Shown piece by piece: positions 1 to 11,503 of a stretch of 64,000 nucleotides of DNA (position 1 is the first letter of the stretch; each line of letters opens with the position of its first letter). A program made the position numbers and the translations under genes. The notes beneath the pieces are model-generated. The model did no database searches, was not told the origin of the DNA, and was given only the letters and a program-made list of their open reading frames with translations. Origin of the DNA: Xestospongia bergquistia (Eukaryota; Porifera; Demospongiae; Haplosclerida; Petrosiidae); contig OZ014418.1 in the NCBI GenBank assembly GCA_963965975.1, forward strand, positions 74,501 to 138,500, in the 5' to 3' direction.

Positions 1-197
1 ATACCTCAAGAACAAATTAATTCTATAGTTCGTCGAACTATGAGAGAAGCTGATCTTGATAAAGATGATTTTATTTCATTATCGGAGTTCAAAGCGGTAC
101 ATATTAGAATCATTATAATAATAATTGTTATATTGTGCAGGCATTGGCTGAAGTTGATGTGTCAGATAAAATGAGCTTCAAGTTCTCAATAACTTAA
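1..197 (+). CDS. CHP1: Calcineurin B homologous protein, C-terminal end (partial)
   Basis: This is the last part of an EF-hand protein whose start lies before the window. Exon 1-96 encodes a helix followed by a complete calcium loop, DLDKDDFISLSE, with acidic residues at loop positions 1, 3, 5 and 12. A 44-bp intron (GT at 97, AG at 140) precedes the final exon, which ends VDVSDKMSFKFSIT at a TAA (195-197). The helix spacing and the VDV..KMS.(R/K)F tail match CHP1/CHP2 rather than calcineurin B, whose tail ends differently. CHP proteins are myristoylated calcium sensors that bind Na+/H+ exchangers and trafficking proteins. The gene converges on the SOS gene, with 116 bp between stop codons. 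Orthology to CHP1 versus CHP2 cannot be decided from 50 residues. Confidence 0.8.
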
Positions 198-313
198 CAT
201 TTTAAAGAAATCAGAACAATATTATTATTATCATTTTAATACAACATTACCACTACAATACAGACACAAACAATAATGAATAATTCATAAACCCAGTATA
301 TAAAATAGGTCAC

Positions 314-3300
314 TCATCTCGCTGACTTTGGTGGGATGGGCGGGGCTACTGATGGTGATGACACCACTAATGGAACACTGGAACTAGGGCGTGGTGGAAT
401 AGCAGGAGGCGTGGTCATCTCACTTTCATAATTAAAAACAGTATGTCTATTATCTCTGTGATTCATTTCAACATTGAAAGATGGTGAGTTTGACCTCACA
501 GGAGGAGGTGGGCGTGGTGGGGGCAAGGGAGAAGAGTTCAATTTATCAGTATATGGGGGTAAAAGGGGTGGAGAAAAAGATCGCTGGGGGGGTGGGGGTA
601 GAGGAGGAGGAATGTCGATATTAGGAAAATCTTTAGAGACTGGAGAGAGAGAAACAGAATCTTTTTTAGGTGGGCGGGGTGGAGGTTTAATGATATCATT
701 GTTAGGTATACTAGGAGGAGGACGATGACGAGGAGGACGATAAGTTAAGAAAGACTCTGGCAAACTTTCTAATCTGGGTGAATTTGGGCGGGGTGGTAGC
801 TTAGGAGGTGTGGTTATTGATATAACATCTAGAGCAGATGCTGTACTATGTGGTCTTGGGGGGATGGGAGGTGGAGTTTTATCATCAACATTATCACCAT
901 TAACAGGTTGAGATGAGTTGGGTGTGACTGGAGACTCAGAGCCACTCCCCCCACTTCCTGTTGCCTGTTGAACTGTAAGTAAGTCTTCTTCTGATACATT
1001 GGAATGTTTCTTTTTGTCACCAGGTCGACGAATTGTAGCCACTTCTAAGAAGTGAGCAAAAGTCCCACTAGGTTGTGTGTTAGTAGGAGGTCGTAAATCA
1101 AATTTGTGTTTCCTTGCCTAATTCAATAAAATATAGTACACACAGCATTATGGATACATAGGATATTAATGGATACATCTAGGGAGCATTATGGATATAT
1201 AGAGCATTAATGGATGCATACAATTATAAACTGACTGTTTTTTTATAAGGTTGTTCTCTTGGTTCAATCTCTAGAGATTGATCATAAAGGAAATCTTCAA
1301 ACTGGTTGTCTCCCATCTCTCCTTTAACATCATGTGATGTCAGATACTCCTGTATACTTGATTCAGGTTTAAGACAATATGGTGTATTCTGATATTGTTG
1401 TATCTCTTGTAAGATATTTGCTATCATACGTCTACAGAGCATGTGTTAAGGATAAATTTATTACTAGCTACTAACCTTTTTTTGAAGTTGATAAAGTAAT
1501 CAGGTTTGCCCCTTAATTTACTATCATTCCCATCTTTAATGAAAACAATCCAAGACAAGTACATACCTAATAATACCAGAATTAATTAAAGGGGCAGAGT
1601 TAATATAACATTACTTACCCACAAAAGGAACACAAGGAGGATTAATGGCTCGTAAAGTTTGTTTATAATTTTTATAGCCTTTATCAGTTGAGGCTAATTG
1701 TTTAATTTCTTCCAATATCTGCTTACGTTTTGGTGAAAGACGGCTTAATTCCTGTAATAGAGATCATATAATAGGGTCTGCCCACTCTCTCTTACTTTAA
1801 TAGTTGCATTTAGTCTAAATATCTGTGATGACTGGAAAGTAGCATTTAATGCAAAAAGAGCTGCAAAATTATTCAGAGCTCTCAATTCCTAATTATATTT
1901 GTTAGTAACTATATCATAATGTCTTAATATGTACCTCCATTATGTCTACTAGTCTACAACATAGAGCTACTCTCTCTTCAAAGTTCTCCATAAATACAAT
2001 AGTATGACGTAACCAATTGGCGATCTAACAATACATATATGATGTCATTATGATGCCATTGTGTCATCTACCTTAGTCTCAAATCGACTCATTTTTAACA
2101 AATTTGGAGAGCTGTTTTCTTTTTTATGTTCCTTGGTCCATGAAGCATCCACCAGTTCAGCAGGACGAATAGCTCTAATGAGAAGATGAAACAAACCACA
2201 CCCTTTAATTAAAAGAATACTAACCTGAACAAGTCTGATAGTGACAGTGTTAATTGGCGAGCAAATTCAAGTGGGTGGAGCTACATAACAAGATAGGTTT
2301 ATATCCAAACCAGAGGACACATACTGTAAGTATATGGAATTCATCTTTGTTTCTAGTAAGATGCCATTCAATTGAAGGAGGAGGTTCAAAGAAGACTGGA
2401 TCTGATTTACTGGACTGACCTTGCTCTCCACCCTCTCTCTGTTAGATCGCATGACAGTCACGTGACTACAAAATAAAGTTACCTTTGACAATGCTCTGTG
2501 TATTGATGAGACCCATTTCTGCATATTTTTAGCTCTAACAGTGCTTACAAAATCTTTCAATTGTTCTAACAGGCTGGATTCTTGTTCAAAATCGTAATAA
2601 TGGTTTTCAACCCAATGTCTTAACACATTCAAAACTCTAGCATATAATATCATAATAAGTATTAGTATTAATTATATTATATTACTGACCTCAAATGTAT
2701 AGGAGAAACATAGTTAGTTTTAAAACGTTTGATGGCCTCTCTTTGTAAAGGGTCTCGTCTGGCCTCATAATCATCAGGGTCAAGTGGAGATGGGATCTGA
2801 TAACGTTCAATTAATAAATTAAGGAGTTCAACAGGTTTACAAAACGAGCGATACGTCATTAGAAATGTTCTTACAAATGTTGGATCTGTCAATACAAAGT
2901 GGGTGGAGCTACAACATGTGTACGTGTCATACCAGCATATTCATGATAAGTGAGTCGTTCCACTAATTTATGAATAGTAGCTGCTTTAATAAGAACTTGA
3001 TTATCTCTTTGTTCATCTTCAAATATTACATTGTCCTCAGAGTCTGGCTCAGCAAATCTATCAAGAACAATTTATGATGATGTCATTCTTACATCATCCC
3101 TTACTTGTAATGGAGTACATCAGGAACAAGAACAGGAATCAGTCTTTCTTCTTCTCTTAATTTAGCATCTAACATGCGCTCAAGTACACTATAATAAGTG
3201 CAGTCATGTGATAGTCATGTGATTACTCATACCTTCTAATCATTAACATAGTGAAGGCACACATCCATTCATTTTTCTCAGGAGGTGATAAAGTGACAAA

Positions 3301-5820
3301 TATGATACCAGGTTGATCTTCTTCACGTAATTCAAATGCAAACTTGAGATCTATAAATAGTTACAAGTCGTCATGGTGATAATGTTGTCATGGTTACCAT
3401 CACTGTCATCAAGGTCAATAAGTTCTACTTTTCCTCTTGTATTGAGCTTTTCTTTTAATTTGTATTCTGGAGGACTAGTAGCTGTTCCAGCCTTCTTCTG
3501 TAATATTAATTGACTTATTAATTACTTAATTAAGGGAAACTCACTATTTTGCAACAAATAATTAATCCATCCAACAAAAACACATAACGTTCCATCTTCT
3601 GTCTTGCAGTCTACAAAACCACACCCTCTTAAATTACACCTATTATTAACTACTTACTCGTCTCCCTCCTTCTCTTGTGATAGACAACGACCCCTCTACA
3701 ATATGACATCATCAAACAAAAACCACACCCCTACTTACCTCGTATTAATTCTGTACATTGAGTATGAATATCAGGACCCTATACAATTAATTATTAATTA
3801 ATTACAGGGTTGCCCTCTGATATACTTACTTCCCATCCTTCAATTCTAGACTGCAAGTCAATAAGTTTCTTCATTGAATATCTTATGCCTACTCTACGAC
3901 CAAACATCCCAACATCCTCCCTAAAAGGAAGTGACACATTATGACATCATTATCATTACAGTTACCTCCTACGAGGTAGGAAACGTTGAGACAATCTTTC
4001 AACATGTAACTTATCAGCTAAAGTACCACTAATAGCCTATCAAACAATTATAAAAGAATAAAGGGTTAAAATTAAGACTTACTGATTCAAATGCTGTATC
4101 ATCATCTTCATCTTCTGTAACTTTACTCATGTGCTAGGAAACATAACAAGATATGAGATATATATATAGAGAGAGATATATACTTACTTGCATTACAGTG
4201 CAGTAATAAAAGAAATGATATATTGGTTCAAGTAGAGCTTTAGGTAGAACATACTGAAGTGCTTCTTTAAATAGTTTAGGTAATTTCCCACTGTCTGAGA
4301 GTTGCTAGAAAAAAAAGTTACAACAATTCAAAAGGAATATTTAATTTACTTTAAAATAACTGCAGACTTCAGGATCTTTAACAATATTTTCAAGTTCCAT
4401 TACGGCTTGTTGGTAATTCTCAGTATAATTCAAATATACAGAAAACTCACCACTCTAATAAAACAATGAGGGGTGTGGTCTTATATGATATTTACCTCAG
4501 CAATTTCTTCAAAACAAAATCCAATTTGTGGATAACGTGTTCCCCCACCTCCTTCCATTTCGCTGGCCATTTCTATCATCTCTTCCATTGATGCTAATAA
4601 TTGCACAGACAAGTCATAAATATATGTCACAGGCTCAAATATAGTGTCCACTTCATTTTTAGGAAATAAATCTGAATTTTCAAGAAATGGTGGTTGAAAT
4701 ACCTATAAAAATAATAAAAGATTTCAACTTTATAAAGAGGGGTAGTACCTTTAAAATGAGGTTTAAATGACGCACAAATTGACTCTCATTTTCCATTAAA
4801 TCTCTCAATAATTCATCATATTTCATTGAGCCTCGATCAGTGTTGACCTAATTATTAAACATTAATTAACTGTATTAATAATAGGGGCACTACCTCAAGA
4901 TCACCAATATTAAATGATCCAATAGGTTCTGTATTTGACTGTAATGGTTTGAATAAGGCTTGAAGTGCCTATACAACATTTAAAATATTGTAGTCATGTG
5001 ACAATCATGTGACTTACAGGATCAGCAGACATTGATACATGTACATCACGTAATATGATCATAATAGCTGGTTTACGAGTGTTCTTAACAAAATTACCTG
5101 CCAACTAATAAAAAAATAACCACACCCACTCGTTATTTTATTGAATACCTTTAATACATCTGCAGCGACATAATCAAGAATTCCCATTATAAATTGAATA
5201 AGAGTGACATCCACTTTATAACCCAACACTTCCTAATAAGGCAATCCATAACACACCACACCCATTACCCACACCCACTTTAGTCAGCTGTTGATGCAAC
5301 TTGTCAATAGGAAAAAGGAACACACCTCTTTTTCGTGCAGCAAATCGTTCCAATTTCTCCTGAGCTTCATTCAATGACCAGACATCAATTGGATAAGAAA
5401 AAGTTGCCTGTACATGAGTTTCAACATCAGATAAAGCATGTGGTTGAACTGAACAGATCTGTGCTAATAACTGAAATATCAATGTCTCCAAATACTCCAA
5501 TGCTTCATCTTCAATCTCCAGTCTTGGATGAACTTGTTTCTGAATCTAAAAAGATCAGATGATTTATCATTGAGATCATGTGATCAAAATGGAATTCAAT
5601 ATTTACATAATATGTAGTTTATAATAACATATACTAATATAACAAGATATAATGAAGATGAAAATATAGTGAAAAATATCATTGTTAACATAACAACTAT
5701 TAGACTAAAGAGCAGATGAACTGATGAGGTACTCACTTTACGGAGTGCCGGACTTAGCATTCCTCGCCATTTTTGTTCATTCTCTTCACTGAGAAAGTCA
5801 TAGATAGCTTGAGAAGTCAT
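314..5820 (-). CDS. SOS1: Son of sevenless Ras/Rac guanine nucleotide exchange factor
   Basis: A many-exon gene with the full SOS order. The N-terminal histone-fold region starts at 5820 with [18 protein letters not shown] and continues through 5560-5280 ([16 protein letters not shown]). DH and PH domains follow (about 5050-3230). The REM domain is at 2892-2677 ([18 protein letters not shown]), then the CDC25 RasGEF domain (2653-1240, ending [12 protein letters not shown] and SLEIEPREQ). The tail (1042-314) is proline-rich with repeated PxxPxR/K sites ([30 protein letters not shown]) suited to Grb2-type SH3 domains. SOS activates Ras at the membrane downstream of receptor tyrosine kinases, and Rac through DH-PH. 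Introns are mostly 40-60 bp. The start is the methionine that aligns with the family start. Domain content looks complete; exon joins are my reading of GT/AG sites. Confidence 0.93.
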
Positions 5821-6252
5821 CTAATTATATTAATGAATTTATTATTATTATTGTTATTATTATGATTATTATTAGAGACTATGTCACTACATATTATAAC
5901 GTAAGAATTAAATTATATATTATCTATAATAGCAAGTATATCTCAATGACCTAACAACTTCATAGTCAATATTTATACTAAATAGTAAGTCAATCAAGTG
6001 CTGTTATATTTAAATGACTTACTTTGAACTTGCCGTGACAGAGAGAGAGTGAAAGAGAGAGAGAGTCTGTTAATAATAGCTAGTCATCTTTTATAGCTCA
6101 TCCGTGTTAATTAATATTTCTAATTCCGTCATAATAAATAGGGGCAACAATTTCCTGCCCAGCCCACTCCACACCCACAATTAGTGTTGACAACTACAAA
6201 AATTCTATTTTTAACTGTTTCGACAACATACAACAATTATTACAAAATGTTG
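5821..6252. other. Spacer between SOS and the Ig-domain gene
   Basis: This 432-bp AT-rich stretch is the 5' flank of SOS and the 3' flank of the Ig gene, both read leftward. It holds a degenerate ATT/TTG-rich tract (5835-5875) and a short GA-rich tract (about 6042-6066). I see no gene in it. Confidence 0.6.
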
Positions 6253-7659
6253 TCAAATGTCAGTATCAGTGACCTCATAAATAGGATCATTTCTATTCTC
6301 TTTCTTTCTAAAAACTTTATATGAAGGATTAGGATTAGTATCAACCATAGATGTGTAATAGAGTTCATTATCTTGTGACCTAAGTATTATAATATAATAT
6401 AATATAATATAATGATGTACTTGATAGACCCAACAATGTTACCAGATGATTTAATATACATGAAGTTTAATAACAGTAGAAGACATTATCTTACTTTGTA
6501 ATACAACGGTCAGCACTATCATATATATGACCAGTACTTCTATTATATAATACACATTATTATATACTATAATGTGTATTATACCTAAGATTATTAATTT
6601 GATTTTCCTTATTTTTTTTGGCTCTAAGACTAACTGCAATGATAATCAAAATTAATACAATACAAACAATGAGAAAGACAACACCCTCGCTAGCCAGTGC
6701 TATAATGAATGTCATGTTACTACCAATATTACTACTTGGAGCACAAGATGGATCAGTACTTGTAGTAGACAAATCACCATTTACTATTAATAAAACATAT
6801 TATTATAATATATGGAATTATACTATTATTACCTGAAGTATTCTTGACTTGTAAAGAGAATGTTATATTATCATTTGTCCCAACATTATTGCTGGCAATG
6901 CATTGATAAATATTATCATCTTCTGCTGATATTTTACATATTTGAAGGATTGACTTTAAATAATGAATACCACCATATCGGACAACCTCAGAATATACGT
7001 GAGCAACTGTATTGGAAGTTGATGAGGAGAGATCAGAAAAGTTAGCAACATCACTACGAGACCATACAATGGAAGGCAGAGGCTGGCCATAAGCGACACA
7101 GATTATTTCAACTGTGCTACCTTTAGGGACAGTAGAATTTTCTGGAGGATGTACCACAATGCTTGGAGGTTCTGAAAAGTACTACAATATTACCAGTTAA
7201 ATATTAACATATTCAAACTTTGAATATTTGGAGCAACAGCTAGATAAAAACTGGCTGAATTATCAGCAATACCATGTCCTTGAACTCCATTCTCAGCTAC
7301 ACAGGTGTACTGATCAGTGTGATTTTCATATAAAGAACATATTTCAAGTATAGAAATACCAAACTCTGTTCCATTCACTGTTTTATTGACCTCATGGATT
7401 CTAACAGAGTTTGAACCATTAACCAAAGGGCTACCAGAGTAACGAGACCAACTAATTACAGGAGTTGGGTCACCATACCCCACACATGTTACACGTATAT
7501 TTTGTGTGGCTTTAGCTGATGAATACAATGTAGGACGTACTACAATGGCTGCTGGTTCTATAGGAGAATATAAAATGAAGAAAAACTAATAAAAGTATTT
7601 TACTTACGAACGGCTCCAGCAAGTAATGGAGTGAGCAACAGAAGAAGTGAAAACATCAT
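6253..7659 (-). CDS. Two-immunoglobulin-domain single-pass membrane protein
   Basis: The protein opens with a signal peptide (MMFSLLLLLTPLLAGAV) at 7659. Ig domain 1 (about 7550-7225) has paired cysteines in RVTCVGYG and YTCVAENG. Ig domain 2 (about 7170-6840) has them in IICVAYG and YQCIASNN, both with the usual WSR core tryptophan. Several N-glycosylation sequons (NGS, NKT, NGT, NHT) are present. A stalk and a transmembrane helix follow (about 6715-6630, VVFLIVCIVLILIIIAVSL), then a basic stop-transfer. Short exons encode a cytoplasmic tail of roughly 70 residues with tyrosines in ELYYTSM, PSYKV and DPIYEV, ending at 6253. It resembles a receptor or adhesion molecule, and the tail tyrosines could be kinase or SH2 sites. 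I cannot place it in a named family; sponges have many such Ig proteins. Confidence 0.8.
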
Positions 7660-7831
7660 TGTTGGCTACAAAATGAACTTGACGCTGACAATAGGCAGTA
7701 ATATATACTAGAGTATATTTAAAATAAACATGACGTGTTTAAAAAAACAAGGTCAATTCCCAATTCATTATATTGTGTAAAAAACAATGTTATTATATAG
7801 AGATTGTTTATTATGATAATTGGCAACATGT

Positions 7832-10800
7832 TTACTTTCTACTAACAATTTTATGTAATTTATGATAACCAGTTTGACTAGATTGTTTAGTTCTTGATAA
7901 ACTAGTTTGACCAGTTTTAGGTCTAGCCATTTTACTAAGAAAGTCAGTGAATTGTTTCATTTGCATATCATACTGTGCAGAGATCACTGTTAACTCTTTG
8001 ATCTGATCTGAACTATCTACATGTAATTTTGACAATGAATCCAATGTCATCTTGTCTCGTTCAGAATAAACCTATAAAGAATGACATCATAATGATGTAA
8101 CAACATTTAGTGGACACACCCTCTCCATAATTTCATTTTCTTTCCATTGTGCTGCCAAAGATACTGAATACCCTCATTAATATTCATAATGTCAGTTAAT
8201 TAATTACCTTTCATATCCTGTAGTTTTTTCTCAAGTTGTTGTTCAGTATGTGCACTATTTTCATACAAAGATTGTAGATGATAACAATCATGATTTAACT
8301 GACATAATGCTTGTTTAAATCTATAATAATATGACAATATAATCTATTAAAATATAATAATATACTTGTCATTTTCAGTTAATATTGCTTTAAGTTTTCT
8401 TTCTCTCTCTTGTACTTTGCTTTCCATTTTTTGTACAAAGACTTTCTGATCTTGTATATTTTTACGAGCATATGTTCGACATTTTAAAGTCTCCATACGT
8501 AATTTATCCTAATAATAATATTATTAATTACCTAAGTAATTAACAGGGGCGCACCTGAGGAATATGCATCTTTTCTAATTCACGTTGAAGACGCAGGGAT
8601 GTATCCTCTAGTCCAGACTTCTTGTTCTTCAATTCTAATATAATATATAATATTAACATAATGGAAGACATATTATGGAAGATTGTAATATTAACATAAT
8701 GGAAATATATTGTAATATTAACATAATGGAAATATATTGTAATATTAACATAATGGAACTATATTGTAATATTAACATAATGGAACTATATTGTAATATT
8801 AACATAATGGAACTATATTGTAATATTAACATAATGGAAATATATTGTAATATTAACATACCTATCATTGTTCTCTTTAATTCTTCATACTGATCAGTAA
8901 GTATAGTATAGTTCTCCTCAAGTTCATGACATTGAGGTTCTAATTCTACTAATACTTGATTATGATCATGTACATCTTCACTAAATTCAGCTATATTATT
9001 CTAATGAGTATATCCCTATTATTATTATTATTATTACTAATATTATATTTACTTCTAGTGTCATTATTTGATGTTCTAAATCATCTCTTGTATACACCAG
9101 ACGTTGATGTAATGTATCTAACTCTTGTCTTAGAGTTATGATATTGCTATCACATTGGACTATCTCATCTTGTAACTCCACCCCCTAATTAAGGTAGATA
9201 ATTTAGAATCAGACAGTTCAGTTCCTCTTACCTTGTCAGTCATTTTGTTACCCTCGTCTTCAGCGAGGTGACATTTGTTAGTTAAAGATGACATCATTTC
9301 TGAATGATCAGATAACTGGACTTGTATTTGAGTTTGTAGATCAGTATAATTATCCTCAATTGCTTGCCTAATAATTAAGACATAATTAATGTATTAATAA
9401 AACAGGGGCAATACCTTGTTTTCCTCTCACTAGTTAACTTGTCTCTTAAGTCAGCTATTTCTTCTTTAAGTAATAATACAGTAACTCTAATATATGTCCC
9501 ATATACTATAATTGTTAATATATTATGTCTAACTTGTGAGTTTCTCTTAATTGGTTAAGACGATATTCTAATTCCTTTTTCTCTGTCTGTAGACGAGCAC
9601 CATCTTCTGATTCATTCATTAATGATTTCTTTGCAGTATTAACACTACACAATGATAATATGAACAGAACACACTATATTACTGACCTCTCTCTTGCACT
9701 AGCCAAAGAGGACATTTGGTTGTCCAATATATCAGTGCTTTGTTTCAATTCTAAAGAATTATAATGTTAATATAATTATGTATAATTAATAATATTATGT
9801 AATACTATTTACCTTTTTTAATCTTTTTACGAGACTCCATTAATTTTTTTTCTTCTGTTGATGTTAACTCAACCTCTTGAATTAACTGGTTAATGGTTTC
9901 TTCTCCATGTTGCTTCTTAACTGCAAACTCTTCAGTTTGTCTTTTCATCTCATCTTGTATTGTCATACTAGTAGAGAGAGGAGTCTAACATAAAATTCAT
10001 ACCAATATATACCTAATGGTTCTTAGAGACGCTGTCTGCTTCTCATGTTCAATGATTATTTGTTTAAGGTTTTTTTCAGTTTCTAATAATTTAGTAATGC
10101 TAGTCTCTGTCTCTTGAAGACATCTATTTGTCTCCTGCAGTGCTAATGCTGACTCTACTGCTTCATACTCAAAATGACTCAATTCTCTAAAATTGAATTA
10201 CATGATAAAACAATTAATGTCATGTGACATATTGTACTTGTTTAATTTCTGGTTTTCCTGATTTTGTTCATTGACTTGAACTTTTGTGACATCCTGTAAA
10301 ATATCACATGACCAAGTCCATGTGACATACCACATAACATGTCACATGACATATCACATGACATACAGTGTAACATACCGCATAAGATATCACATAACAT
10401 ATCACATGACAATCAAGTGACATTATAAACAATTACTTACTAAAGTTTTCAAAATATCATCTTTATCTTTTACAAACATTTCTTTCTTGAGTTGTAATTC
10501 ATTTTCTAAAGCAGTCATCTCTTCTTTTAAACTAGATATCTACATACATTATTGTTAAGATATCATTATATATATTATTATAATAATACTTTAGTTTTTG
10601 TGGTCTTTAATTGATCTAGGGTCTCATTTAATACAATCTGCATTCTATTAATATGTAATATGGTTACTATAGCAACCAAATAAAACTAACTCAGCTCGTT
10701 GTAACATTTTTTCATTTAATATTTTCACTTGATCACTGTGTACAACTTGGAGTTTCCTTAACTCTGGTCTATGACAGCATTATGACATCATCTTATTACC

Positions 10801-11166
10801 ATGGTGATACTTACATTAATATGTCATTATGTAATTCCAATACTTCATGTTTCTTAACAAGACGACCAGCCTCCTCACTCATTGATGATAACTGTCCCTG
10901 AATAATTAAATGATAAAGACAACTAATTATATCAGAAATAATTACCTGTAAATTTTGTAAATGAGTTGCATTAGAGTCTCGGGCAGAGCTGACTGCAGCT
11001 ATAGAAGATATTATATAGCAAGTATAAACTCTATATAGCATACCAGTAGCTTCAGCCTGAAGTCTTGAGGCATAGGTGTTAAGTTTGTGTCTAAGGACAC
11101 TTGCTGTGATAGTTTCAGCTTCTAAGAGATGGTGTGCCTTTGTCCTTACTCTGTCCTATATAGATC

Positions 11167-11198
<32 letters not shown>

Positions 11199-11408
11199 CA
11201 GTTCATAAAGAGAATGTACAACATTTGATGAATCTTCATTAAATTTCTCAGCAAATACATATTCATCTTGCTGCAATTGCCGTCCTAAAAGGAAAGATAT
11301 TAGTTATCACTTTATCATAAACACACCTAGCTCTTCTAGTATCTCTATAGATGCATTAACATCAGTAGTTAGTTCCACAACACTACCAGCTCCACCAGAA
11401 CCAGCCAT
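7832..11408 (-). CDS. Long coiled-coil protein, CCDC175-like
   Basis: About 25 small exons encode an almost wholly heptad-patterned, Q/E/K/L-rich protein. The start at 11408 (MAGSGGAGSVVEL) is followed by SIEILEELGRQLQQDEYVFA. That region and the later RTKAHHLLEAETITASVLRH and LNETLDQLK agree in spacing with the N-terminal part of CCDC175 as I remember it, but this is memory and not an alignment. The C-terminus is basic and Ser/Thr-rich (TGQTSLSRTKQSSQTG). Such proteins are usually structural parts of cilia or centrosomes, or meiosis-linked; no catalytic domain is visible. The gene is divergent from symplekin with 95 bp between start codons, and one intron holds a 27-bp minisatellite. It could instead be another ciliary CCDC family. 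Confidence 0.65.
8651..8862. repeat. 27-bp minisatellite in an intron
   Basis: About seven to eight head-to-tail copies of a 27-bp unit containing TTAACATAATGGAA sit in one intron of the coiled-coil gene. Because 27 is a multiple of three, the array stays open in frames on both strands and gives false repetitive ORFs. Units differ mainly by GGAACTATAT versus GGAAATATAT. Confidence 0.9.
11170..11199. repeat. (AC)n microsatellite
   Basis: A run of about 15 AC dinucleotides in an intron near the 5' end of the coiled-coil gene. Confidence 0.95.
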
Positions 11409-11503
11409 GTTCACGATCACCATAGCAACCAAACATTATTATTAACCCTTTGTAAACTGACTAGTAACTACCACGTGGAAAAGAAAAGAACAAGAAAGAA
11501 GGA
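11409..11503. promoter_or_regulatory. Bidirectional promoter between coiled-coil gene and symplekin
   Basis: The two start codons are only 95 bp apart and point away from each other, so both 5' UTRs and any promoter must fit here. Visible candidates are an RFX X-box-like sequence (ATCACCATAGCAACC, about 11415-11430) 8-20 bp from the coiled-coil start, a TTAACCCTTT motif (about 11440-11450), and a palindromic E-box in CCACGTGG (about 11471-11478). The assignments are motif matches only. Confidence 0.55.

Noticed and set aside
474-728. Gly-rich plus-strand ORF
   Set aside because: It is the complement of the proline-rich SOS tail; CCN codons read backwards give Gly/Arg.
8653-8893. Repetitive ORFs on both strands
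   Set aside because: The 27-bp unit has a length divisible by three and no stop, so it stays open by chance.
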